A stretch of DNA of 64,000 nt, taken from the NCBI GenBank assembly GCA_002751075.1, contig NAOQ01000186.1:46788-110787 (forward strand), written 5' to 3'. The notes under the pieces were generated by a model. The model did no database searches. It was not told where the DNA came from and worked only from the letters and a program-made list of their open reading frames with translations. The position numbers and the translations under genes are program-made. Position 1 is the stretch's first letter, and every line of letters begins with the position of its first letter. Shown here piece after piece: positions 37,364 to 50,700 of this stretch. Source of the stretch: Ichthyophonus hoferi. Taxonomy: Eukaryota; Opisthokonta; Ichthyosporea; Ichthyophonida; Ichthyophonidae.

Positions 37364-40300
37364 AATACCATCCAATGATGCCTTTTCTACAACCAGAAAT
37401 TTTCCACTAAGCAGATCCCTCTGATTATAGAACAAGAATGGCACTGTAGTTCACGCCATGTCTACTTGCTGCAGCTTGGAGGGCAGGATTTGTAGTTTTT
37501 ATGACTATGCCAAGACTGCATGGAATCTTACCTTCATGAAGTCACTAAGTATAGTTAATTAAGACGAGATGTTTAGTGCAGTCTAGAATGTAAATTTATC
37601 GTGGTTTTAAATACTGCTGGGCATTGGCATTTAATCCCACATAGTAATTTATGATGCACGGATAATACATATCATCTAAAATGATCCTTTGTATAATCAT
37701 TGGATAACTGGTTGATAACAACTTATGTTAAGTAATTTTCAGAATGATACTTTGAATAATAAGTGGATAATATGTTACTGACACCATTTTAGATAACAGA
37801 TAGGTCAGGCTCATGATCGATAATACACTAATATTAAATGCCTATCACATGGTCAACTGCTATTGACTGGATTCACAAATATATAACAAGCAGCCACAGA
37901 CTTAGTCTATATCTTGATTTTACAGTGTAACAATAAATGTTAAGTATATTATAGATATCCGTTTAAGTAGTAGTAATGACCGCTAAAAGAAGAGACAGTC
38001 CAATTTATTCAGAGATTAAGATTAGATGTACAACTACAGTGAAGACAGCAAGCGAATTGGGATCTGTAGAAAGAAAGAAAAAACAAAGTATTCAATTCTT
38101 CTCTGACACACGTAATGGGGATTACTTTTGAGAAATCTCTGAGAAAACTTTGATACTACTACAAGTCCAGAGTCTAGTGAATAAGAAGATGAACGTCATA
38201 TGCCAGTTGACAGTAATGTAGAGTCTACAATAATTAGTAAAGATTTCAACACTTTGTTTTCTTGGTAACTATAAATCCTGACTTGTTAGCTGTTGTTTTC
38301 CTTTTGCGCCTAACTATAGTCTGACAGGAGCCATTTTTTCTCATGAAGTGGATCAAAAGAGGCTAAGTCCTCTGATTTTTTCAATCCAAGTGTATCATTT
38401 GGGATTAAGTTCAAATCAATATATGCCAGGAGTGGAGTCTCAAAAGAATGATTTTTAGAATCAGAAAGGAATAAAAGTTTCACTTTTTTGTTGACTGTCA
38501 TGGACTGGGCATGCATGATGGGAGTAAATTAAAACTTATGCTATAGTAATATGCTGTCTTCAGAAGAACTTTGCGTATGGGTTCTAATATATCTTAATAA
38601 CAGAAATGGATGTTTTCACTGTGTTTATGCAGCATTTATTTGCATATATATATATATTCCAGTCCTTGATAAAGACTATTTATCATGGTCCTAACAGCTA
38701 AGCCAAGCATTGGATTTTCAGTTTATACCAACTTTGTAAGAGTATGTTCCTATATAATATTAGCACCTCTAACTATATGATTTTACTTGGAGTTTTCTTA
38801 TGTGCCAGTATGGGTTTTTAATTATACATGTAAAACACTAATTACTATACTCCAACTTTTAGTTTTAAACTCGTCTCGTTTCCAAATATCTATTGCTGTT
38901 TTAATATGCATTAAAATGAAAGCTTGCCGGTATTAGTTTAAGTGGTGGCTAATGATTCTTATAAAGAAAATATCTACTAATAATGGCAATTATGGTATAT
39001 ACTTACTATAGTATCTCCTTTTATGCTTATAATATAGTTAAAGAATACCTTGGAGATTTGGATGTCATAGCTCCATTAAAACCTAGTTCCTTCAACCAAA
39101 CATTTGAGTTAAAATTATATCATGACCTGTTTTTCTTCAAATTTTTACCTCTTTATGGATTTGGTACTCGGTTAATATGAAAGGATGAAATGGATTATAA
39201 AGAAAAGAGTATAGTGTATAGGATAGATCGATTTATAGAACCAAAATATTTATATTGAAACTGTCTAATATAATATTGAAATGGCTTATACTATTTTTCT
39301 GTATACATAAAGTAAAATTTATATGTATTCAAGGACCATAATATGTGAGTGTTGCATGAACAGTTTAGATCTGGCTAAGTATTAAATGCAGTGACAATTA
39401 AATGTTGCGGTTGCCAATTTCAGCCAATGTAGCAATTATCTCAAATATGTTCAGGGTGGCAGCAGACTATTACAATCGGTAGTTATAGGATGAAACCTGT
39501 AATTTGTTTTTCAGTATCAATACGGAATCAAGAGTTTCTAATCTGTCTCAGACATAAATTTTGATGCTTTCTAATTGTAACATTTTATTTATTGAATACT
39601 TCAGAAGCCACTATTAAATATTAAATAATTATAGCTATAGTGACTTGAATTAAGTTGTATATGTTGTTATATTTGACAGTAATCAAGTTTTTGTTTAGAA
39701 AAAATGTGGTTATTAATCAAAAAAAACAAACACCTAGAATATGATTGAATAATATCTGACCAGGAGTGTTAAAGTGATAATGCTTAGTGCCAAATAGTCT
39801 AGAAAGTGGTTGCCATATTATTTGTTTCTGGTTTGACCCAAAGTGATATTTAGCAAAATTAAGCTATCCTATTTATAAATTATTGGGAATAGTCTCATTT
39901 ATTTTGTGAAAATATCATTACAATGTCACGATACATTAATTAAGTTCTAAATTGACAATAAAGGAGTTCTTTTCAAGTTCTAGTTTGATACCATCGTTTT
40001 AATGGCCTTCATGCAGAAGACGTGTGAGAAACCTAAAAATCAGTAACTAATACTAATCTGCGAGTATAAAGGAAACAGTATTTAATCCGCTGCTTAGAAA
40101 CAACTATATTCCCAATACCCTCTCTAATGTGTGTAAATTGCTAAGATATCATAAAATACTACTTATTTTAAGTAAGTTTTATACATTCAAAGCTTCTATT
40201 TAAACTATTCAAGACTAAATAAATATACATGCTGCATTTGGTCCATATTCTATGAGGCTATTGGAAAATCTTCAATGTATTTCTAATAGACTACTAAAAT

Positions 40301-40800
40301 TATTAGTTTATCTTTACATCTTTATTTACTTAATTGTAGATCCTATAATTAATGTTTGATCTTTATTTAATTGCCATTAGATCATTATAATTATTGGTTT
40401 ATCTGTATATCGTTATTCAATTGATAATAGATCACTAAATATATTGGTTAACTTATAATTAATTGTAGATTAATTGATATTTTCAAACAACAATACCAAG
40501 TACCCCAATAACATAGTGTATTTCTACTATAACACATACCTATCTATATACCCTGCATATATATTACTATATATACCTATCTGCTATTGCAAACGGTTTG
40601 GGGTAACCAATACCTCTGTTGCTCTGGCATACCAGCGTAGGCTTTCCCTAACCTATTATTGGCTTACATTTGTATTCTTAGTTACTGTGTACTTCACTCA
40701 CTTCAAGCTGCAACTTACACGTGTTATTTGGTTTAATATTGTTTATAAATATCCAGCTATAGTTCGTTACACATAGAGGGCATATATTTAAAATACAAAG
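37364..40800. other. AT-rich spacer, no gene recognised
   Basis: Over 3 kb without a convincing exon on either strand. Frames such as 38310-38516 (minus) and 40474-40776 (plus) have no recognisable motif, no splice support and low-complexity composition. Confidence 0.45.
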
Positions 40801-41729
40801 ACTATTAAGAGATGAAACATAAAACCAGAACACAGAAAGCTATTACTGCGAGAGATAAAGAGGGACAAATAACAAGGGAGAGAAGGAGAGGCTAAGGGGA
40901 ATTGTAAATAAAAATTAATATAAAACATCTACATAGATAATTTTGGAAAAGGGAATGAATGAAAAATAGAGAAAGGACTGCGCATCTGATTATCACACTA
41001 TATTTTTCTTTTTAATACCTAGGTATATGTGAATGTATATTTTGATGTATACATATGTATGTGTATATCTATATCTATATCTATATGTACCTATATATGA
41101 TATATGTATCTAGATGACAGACAGTAAACAAGAATAAAGAAAGATAATGCTTTATTGCATTTTTAATTATATCTAGTTTAAATACCTGGGTATTTGGTTT
41201 GCTCTGACCTGCTAATGCATAATTTAGTTAATATTGTTCCTATATATATTCATACACGTTTTAGGCCTGCAAATCATTCGCGTTCTTGAGAGACATTGAA
41301 TTATTTATAAATATAGTTGTACTTGGCCTACATACACTCACATAGTTATTAGTACATAACTCTGACTGCATACCTTTATGACAACCTTCATCTACATATA
41401 CTTGCATACTTGCATCTTAATACACATCCCCATCATTACTATATTATAAATACCTACTTACTTAGATATATACATATACACCTGTGCATTAGCTAGTGCA
41501 AATATATAATAACACTCCTCCACCCTCTCCACATATACCTTCAATCCCAAGGTGCAACCCTTGTATTACCTACACTTTAATTAACTTCCTTTTAATAAAT
41601 CATTCATATATATTTACCATCCCTATATCCTTATACTTACAAGTATATTCCTGTCTTATCACTTTTACCCACATCTAACCCCATGTCAATAATCTATTTC
41701 CTCCTACCTCTCCTCCTACACTATATCAG
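40801..41729 (+). promoter_or_regulatory. Upstream region of YEATS2
   Basis: AT-rich 5' flank with a TATATCTATATCTATA repeat at about 41050-41110. It turns pyrimidine-rich (CTCCTACCTCTCCTCCTACAC) just before the start codon. The ATG is preceded by TATATCAG, which also reads as a splice acceptor, so an upstream non-coding exon is possible. Confidence 0.35.
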
Positions 41730-44700
41730 ATGGAAGACACTAGAGACACTCTAGACCAGTCTCTACTTGATTTTGGGTCTATCCAGAGTGAGGCCATGGT
41801 GATGTTAAGGTCGACAGAAGGTTCAGACTGGCAGGGGGAAAACTCAACACAGGACACACCTGGTTATGAAAATCCTACGGAGAGTGAGATGTCTGATGGA
41901 GGAGAGAGTGATGTAGGGGCCAGGGGGCCACGCCCCTGTCAGAGAGGTTATAGCTTACCTGAGAACGGTAGTGAGAAGGAAAATAGTGAGAGGGAGAGAG
42001 GGAAGGTGAGAGAGGGTGGGTTACCACAGAGGGTGGGTGACGTCACCGATAGTGACTGCCAATCAAATGATACTAGGATGGTTGAGGAGGGCAGGAAGAA
42101 AGCGAGCTCTGGTTTTTCAATTGCGGGAGATTTAGATGGTAGAGTTTAATCAACCAATTAGAAGTCATGATTTAACTATTATAATTTTATCTCTCTCTCT
42201 CTATTCCTATACTATCTCTTTCTATCTCTGTTCCTATACTATCTCTCTATATATATTCTTATACTATCTCTCTCTATCTCTGTTCCTATACTGTCTCTCT
42301 CTATGTCTGTTCTTATAATGTCTCTATTTCTATATTATATATATATATATATATACTCTCTCCTTTTGACCAATAATATTATCTTTAACACTACCTCATT
42401 ACATAGCATATCAGCTGATTACACGGTTAGTTTATATTTTATTCATACATATTATAATATAGCATGCAATCATATATCCGTATTACATACCATGATGACA
42501 AAGGGCCCAATTGAGTTTAACAATCAACAATCGACTAAATCCAATTGGGGCTGATTGTTTCTTATTCGCTTGTAATGTGTCACACTGTTTAGCAACTATA
42601 TACCTCCTTTTGCTTATAAATGATTGAATGTATTCACTTGGTCTTTAAATGCATTTTAATATTTTAATCTCAGTGGTTAATCTATGATTATTTTCAGATA
42701 TTAAAATTAAAGCTGCAGTGGTTGACGTCATCAACCGACAATTTGATGCAGAAATTACGTACAAGCAAAAGGTGGGCTCTCTCGCTTGGAAATTTTGTTG
42801 TTATTTTAAATTTATATACAATCTACAATTTATATATCATACTTTTTTTTAACTCTAACTCTTTACAATTAGGAGTTGAAATGTTATACTTAAAGTGGAT
42901 AGTATGAGGGGTCCTTTAAAAACTATATATGGCATTAATATAGTTCCTGCCACTACGGCCTGTTAGTTAATTAAATAGAAACCGTTGACCTATTGGTTGC
43001 TATACATTTACCTATAAACGCAAATGCTGGTTGTCTCTTGAGGAATAATTAATCAATCAAATTTACGTACTTGATCAGATCTTAATCAATCTATATACTT
43101 TTTCTCACCCTTTCTCCTCCAATCATCAGTGACCGCTTCATACTCTCCCTTCCCCTTTTCCCTCTCTTTCTTGCCTATGGACTGTAAATTTGTGCTCACC
43201 TACTCTTAATTTACCCATCTCTATCCCACCTCTGTCCTGCATTCCTGGAGTTATTTTGCAAAAAAATTGATTGGTGGCCCATCCAACGATAACCATTTTA
43301 GGAATTGGAATCTATAGGCGGTCAGCTACAAAAGGCAACAGATCTCCTTCAACGACTGCGTGAATCAATTGCACGAGGACAGCCCATTGGCCAGTTTAAA
43401 CGTGATGTTATTGGTCAATCTACTACACCAGGTATTTTCATTGGTTATTATCCATTTTATTTCAGCTTTTCATTTCATGATGGGTTGTTAAGTATATTGA
43501 TAGATAGTTGACTACCTCTATATACCCGTCTCTGTCTATGCTAACACCTTGTCCCCGGCTTTAATCTTAGCACCCTCTACCTCTTATCTAGTGTAGAGTA
43601 TACAGCATATAGCCCAGACTAGACCTCCCCCCCTGTAATAACTCTATTTTCATTGACAATCTATTCTGAATACAACCCCTAAGTAATCACTTCCATTCGG
43701 CTATGGTCATATGTATATTAGCCAGTTACCTTGAAGCTTTCAGTATCTTTACCATTAGTGTATGTGACATAGAGCCAGAAATATCATATCACTTACACAA
43801 AACACCCCACCTTCCCTTTCACTTATTTCTCTTATATTTCAAGTGAACCAATCATTTGTAGATGGACAAACCTCGATAGCCAATATTAAGGCTGAGCCAC
43901 AGACCATCAGTGAATCTAGTGACCTACAACCAGTCAATACCACTCAGTCTGGACCAATGGTAATAGAGGATCATTCTACAGTAACATCCAATGATATCAA
44001 AATTGAACCAAGGTGAAATATATGTGTGCGACTATACCTTATTAGGTCATAATATTTAGTTTTTTATTGGCTCTGTCTTTTTATTGGTCGTACAACTGAG
44101 AGGATTCTGCTAGGGCTGGGCCACTGAAGGGGATGAGAGGGAGGTGTGACGTACGGGTGACGTACGTGTTACCAAGCCGTACACGATAATAAGCCACATA
44201 TATACCCAAGGGTATATATGTGTGGTGGTTCTATAAATAAAGCCATTTAAGTGACCAATAGTCTTTCACTCACACTTTTCTTCTAATTCTAACTGGCAGT
44301 CCCGCGATTAATTCCGAACTTCGATTGGTTGGCAATAAATTAGCGACAGTGTACCGAGGTCGGAGACTGTTGGGAAGGCGAGGTGATGGGAGATATGTGC
44401 TATTACACTGCCCTCTGTGCTACTATGACGGGTGCGTATGTGTGTGCAGTGTAATGTATATGATACTGCTTTGGGATTTTAGAAGAGTTTCTAAGTGTAT
44501 CGGTGTGTTTGTATATATATAGGTTTGTCTGACTATGTCATTTGAAAGGCTGCACCTGGCATAATAGTATGACCATGAGAATTTCCTCCTCATTCTCTCC
44601 CTCCTCTCTCCTCTTACCCATCCAATCACACTTTTCTTTAAAAATATAGCTGTAACCATACCTAGTTAAAGCTACTCACGAACTATTGTTTGTTTATGTC

Positions 44701-47700
44701 TCATATATGCATACATATATATCAACATATTCCACCATATACTATCACAACACCGATGTTTCTAGGTTTCGCACGACGCAAGACCTAGAAACCCACTGTC
44801 AGAGCCTGCACGGGCTATCGTTTACTAGCGAGAATGACCTCCTGCTACAGTGTGGTAGGCCAGTCCCTGAGCATCTTGTACCAATAGAAGACCAGGCTAC
44901 TTTAGAAGTGACCAATGAGAAGAAGACAAAGGATAATGGTGCGTGTAGGTATAGAAAGGAAGGGCAGGGAGAGAGAGAGGGAGGCTATGTATGAATAGTA
45001 TAAGGGTGGGGTTACTATGGTTACTATATCATGCAGTTGGGTTAAAGGGCATGGTATATTGAGCATAGACATATGAAGTTTATAGAACAGAGGTGGGGCT
45101 AGCGAGATGATTAGATACATGGTAGCTATATGATATAACACTGTCTATGCTGGTAGAGTTTATCAATCTCATTGGATGGTTGTGGGGTGGGAGGTTGCAT
45201 TAGGGTATGTTGTATAGTGATGACTGAGGTAGTATGTGTCTATATATGGTATGGGCTATATTTGATATGTGTTATATATGGAATGTATTATATATGGTAT
45301 GTGTCTATATATGGTATGTGTTATATATAGTATGTGCTATATATGGTATGTGTCTATATATGGTATGTGTTATATATGGTATACACTACATATGGTATGT
45401 GTCTATATATGGTATGTGTCCATATATAGTATGTGTCTATATAGTACTTGCCGTTGCTGTAGAAGTAGGTATAGGTATATATACCCCTGTGTAACAATGG
45501 TGTTCAGAGGTAGAGGAGAAGGGAGGGTCTCGCTTCTACGTCACCAAGACTATTATTGTAGGCAACACCTCTAAGTACATTCCTGAGCATAGAAGAGATC
45601 TTTCTGATCGATCTACCCATAAATGGTAAGTGGCTATGGAACTTTATTGGGTTTGTTGATGTTGCAGTTGACTATTCTTATTAGTGGATATTGGAATGTG
45701 GAATGGCTGGAACATGGTGTATGTATGTATATATGTATGTATATATGTATCTATGTATATATACATGTAGTGTATAGTGGTTGTAATGCCTCTGTCTTCC
45801 TCTACGCCGCTCTCATTATGTTATGCAGACTTACATACATGGTTATTTCTCTTTATTGTATTAATCATATAGCATCATTGCCTATTTCTTTCCTCTGTCT
45901 AATGCTATCCGTTTCCTGCTAGGGTTTTTCTCCAGCTTGTTGTATAGGCTAATATATATATATATATGTTCTGTTTTCCTATTATACGACTATACTATTA
46001 TATTATTATACTATTTTACTACTATACTATTATACTATTATACTATTATACTACTATGCTATATATAGCTACAGTAATCTCAATTCCTTGGTGGCAGCTA
46101 TCTATACCTAGAGTAACTCTATACTCTACATAGCACATAGTTCATTATGGCCCCCCACATACCTACATGGTATATAACCAATCATATCTCATCTCTCTGT
46201 GCTGAGAGCGTAATGTATATGTTGATTGTAGTGTGTGGTTTACTATAGAGACTATTCAGACCAATTATTCATCACCATATTTAATCTCGTCATATCATAT
46301 TCGTAACATATCATAACATATTATATCATATCATATCATATTATTCATAATAAATTATAAAAAGCAAACACTCGGATTTGAACCGGGTCAACTATTAGGC
46401 CAGTAAGAATGGTAATAATCTTGTTTAGTAAGATATACAGTAGGCGATGATCTGATTGGATATATGCTACGGGGACAGGATGGTCTATGTGAGAGGGCCT
46501 CGGGAGGAGCCCCACATTTTTACCTTTGTCAAGAAGGTATGGTTCTTCATGCATCCCTCCTACAAGCCGCATGATGTGGTAGAGATCAACTCACCCCCCT
46601 TTCATCTCACCCGCCATGGCTGGGGTGAATTTCCTGTGAGAGTACAGGTAGGTTGGTAAAACATGGTAGCACACGTATGACAGAGTATGTGTACCATATA
46701 TGGTATAGGATATAAGTAGGTGGTGTATGTGTTAGTGGTCGATGGCAAAGTAATAGCATGATCTTATGATCGCGTATGTTTTCTAGACTAATTCTTTTAT
46801 ACGTGCAAGTCTGGCCTGTAGCCCTTTCTCTTTATGTATGATGGTTAGCTCCTGTATACCCTGTATATGTACCTTTAATACTAAGCCTTTGCAATGGTGT
46901 TATGTACGCCAAGAGCATTGATTGTCCTGCAGTGCTTTATATGCTTTGATATGAATGATTATAATTAGTAGGTTATAACCTTATATTAGTTCAGGGCTAA
47001 CTGCTTGGCTCTGTTTCATATATATGGATGTGTATGTGTATGTATGTGTGTGTACATATCCGTTGTTTATGTACGAATATTGCACTCATCCATACATGCT
47101 CAAACGGAATAGGCGACACCCATATCTTAATCTAACATACAGTTCTGGGCTCAGACAGGTTCAATGCATGTATTAGATGTTGATATGTTATTATGTATTT
47201 GTCGCTTGTCTATTGACTACATTATGATAGATACAACACTGATCGACCCTATCTTTTCCTTCTCATTGTTTAGCTTCATTTTCATAATCCCCGCAATAAA
47301 GCAGTGGATATTATTCACAACCTTAAACTAGATCGTACCTATACCGGACAGCAGGTACCTCATTATCTATCTCTGTATTTAGCTCGTTATGTCTCATTAT
47401 ATCTCGTTATATCTCGTTATATCTCGTTATATTAGCTGAATAAGTTGATTCAGTGATTCAGTGATTCAGTGATTCAGATAGGATAGATTTAGAGCAATGG
47501 TGAGATAATGATATACGTTTATGAGAGAGAAAGAGGGGGAGAGAGAGGGAGAGAGCGTGTAAAAACACTGAGGGCAAACCCTGCTAGACACCCTGATGCT
47601 AAGGTCGTGGATGGGGTGTAGATGTTGGGGGCAGAGACTACAGCCCAAGTACAGATCGATCGCCGCCAAGAGCTAATCCCTAGTGAGGCTGATTTGGTTG

Positions 47701-50700
47701 CTATGCAAACAGATCTACCCTCTGTGTCCTCATCACCCTGCCCTGGTATGTTGTATGTTGCCATATATGACCATGTAACTCTTATGTGGCCTCTCCCTCT
47801 TCTACCTTTCCTACCTCTCCTACCCATTCTATTTCTTGTTAACCAATCACTTCATGTGGGGCTCTACCAGCAGGCAACTCCTCCTCCAAGCCACCAATGG
47901 AAGAAGCCAAGATCCAATCGGATACGGTAATGTCATTGACGAATGAGACCCCTGTAGACACCCCCGACCAACCACAATTAGACTCTAAATCTCCAATCCC
48001 TGATGCGATTGGAGGGAAGGCCCCCACCTCTCACCCTACTGTGGCCAATGACTTGGTGACTACCATTAAATTAGAACCACATGACGTCATTGTCCCCAAA
48101 CCACCAGAGCATGAAACTGGTGGCCAGCATATATCCAGCGAGGTACAACCAATCAGTGCAAAGAATGTAGTTGTCAAGGACGATATGGAGAGTCCCATCG
48201 CGACCAATAATACGTCTTCTGCTCCAGCAACGGGACAAGGGATCGGTAAACGACCCAGACAGACAAGAGAGGGAATGAAAGAACAGGGCAAAGAGGAGAA
48301 GGTGATTGGCTCCCAGGAGAAGGGTGCCGTGTCGACCAATGAATTTGTTGGTAAAGAAATGACTGTCCCATCTATACCAATGGGACAGGGAAGAGGCAAA
48401 CAACCACGTGCAAGGAATACAGAACAGGGTTTAAAGAATGGAATTGCTGACCCGGACGATAGTCATGCAATGGATGCGGTAGTAGCCAATAAGCCGGTTG
48501 ATAAGGACACCGTACTCATGAGCATTCTGCCAAAATGTCCAATCATTGATCCGTTTTATGCAGGTAGGGAGGTAGGGGTGGTTTAAGACATACATACCAC
48601 CACACGCAGTGGTCACAAATATAGCCCTCATGCGTTCTCTGTAATTAATTAATTGAGTAATATAGATTAATCCAGGGAGGCATGTCATTAGTGTAGGTTC
48701 TCAATATAGGGCAACCTACTTTTCTCCCTATCTATCTCTCAACCCTATATACCTATATATATATTATCTCTACAGCTATTAACACTAATGCTTTACCAAC
48801 CAGATGACCCAACCATGAACTTTCCCCAGGCTAGGACTCTGACGGAGTTTCTACGTTGGGCACCCAACAAGCGAACCTCGACTGAGGTATGTTATATGAT
48901 GTGCTCTGTGTAGTGAGTGTTCCGCATTGTTCACTGTAGTTGATCTCCTGATTAACATGTGCATATTTATACATTTATACCATGTTTAATGAATATACGA
49001 ATGAAAATATCAATTTCAAATTTATTTATTCTAAAATTACAAAACTTTTTAAGTTTTCAGTACGGAAATTTTGTAAAAGATTAGTATTTAAGTAATTTTC
49101 TACACTATGAGTATCAGAGATTTTATCTTACTATAAAAATCTCCTCTGTTTTTCCAAGGAAATTTTATTTTTGTATGATCTCTAAATAATAATAATAATA
49201 ATAGTAATAATAAATGATAATTGGCTGTTATCTCTGCAGTGGCTAAGGGCACGTCACGTGAAAGAGAAGGCGATGGTAAGGAATGAAGAGTGTCTCTGGT
49301 TCATTGGTTCATTACCTGTTACTGCGTAGACTATTGCATGTTTCTAAGGACGGATGGTGATAGTGTTTTCAAGTGGCTAGAAGTCATGACTATGGATGCA
49401 GATATAGATATATTGAGTGGGGGGGGCACTTGATTTGGGAGACAATATATACAGTTATATTTATAGTTTTCGTGTTGCCCAATGACTGGGTATATGTAAG
49501 ACTGTGGTGGATTACCATGGTTACCTTGTAGTAGTAGGGGTAGGTAAAGGGAGTGACAGGGAGGCCTCGATGTGTGTGTATATATAGACATGATTAGTAG
49601 AAGGTGATATAAAGCAAGATACTAGATACGCTGGTTACTATGGCGATACGATGCGCTCGGCTTACTAATATGGGGGATAGGCCAAGGGCTTGCATATGAA
49701 GACCAGTGACATCATGGACTGGTGTCGCGCCAATGGCTTCACTCCCCTTAATGCCTCACTAACAGCCCGTAAGTCTTTATCTACCGTTATCTACCCCTTT
49801 GACTTATTTGTGTCTTGTATATAGTTGCTTGCTTCTCTTCTTCTCCGCCCACCTAATGTATTACTATTACTATTACTATTACTATTACTATACTATTACT
49901 GTTGTATTGTTTACAGTATATCAATGAATACACCTTACGACTCCTAATACCTAGCCCAGCCGACCATTTAATTTATCTGGTTATTTATCTTTCTTCCTTA
50001 CTATTCGGCCGCAATAACTTCTCTCCTCTTTTAAAACAATGATCCATCCAATCCATCGCAGTTTTTATTTTTATACTCGAATGAAAATATGGGTAATTAA
50101 TTATGTTGGTTACGTCATGCTTTGAGATTGTCATTCCTTTCCTTGAGATCTATTTTTTAATATATCATTATAAATGAAGATTGTTGATGCTTATTGATTC
50201 TTTAAAACGAGTCCGTTCTCTTTCAAAAGCGTTATTATTCTGTCTTTTGTAGTAGTTAAAAGTTATTTCATGATATTAATCGTTCTTATTTTTCAGCAAA
50301 CCCACCAATCAAAGGACTGTACTGTAAATACTGTGGATTGGCTCACATCACAACCACTGGATTAACGGCAGATAACGACATGGCGGCCTGTGGACAGCGC
50401 TTACAGGTTGGCTACCTAATACCTTCCCAGCTCTTATCTAATCGTATACTCATCATTTTCATTAGTCAAGCAATGGAATGCAGGTTTGATGGTATAACTA
50501 ATTAGCATTACTACACAGTGGTACAATGTATAGTGTTAGCATGCATGATAGGGATTATCTTTGAGTGTGAGTGGCAGTAACTCCTCATCATATCCAGGTG
50601 AATCTCGACCTGTTCCCCTATATTATCCCATGCCAAGAGATAGCCATGCCATATATAATATAAGGGTATATTTAGTATAGTATAGTGTATTTAGTAGTAA

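Noticed and set aside
38310-38516. 68-codon minus-strand frame
   Set aside because: No motif or splice context; judged a chance frame in a spacer.
40474-40776. 100-codon plus-strand frame
   Set aside because: Low-complexity Tyr/Ile/Phe composition typical of AT-rich DNA, with no homologue recognised.
46366-46450. Possible complete tRNA gene on the minus strand
   Set aside because: The T-arm, acceptor-like end and T run are good, but the D-arm, anticodon stem and matching 5' acceptor strand cannot be formed.
48031-48403. Minus-strand frames of about 110-120 codons
   Set aside because: Antisense shadows of the long YEATS2 exon 11, whose phase and splice sites fit the plus-strand gene.
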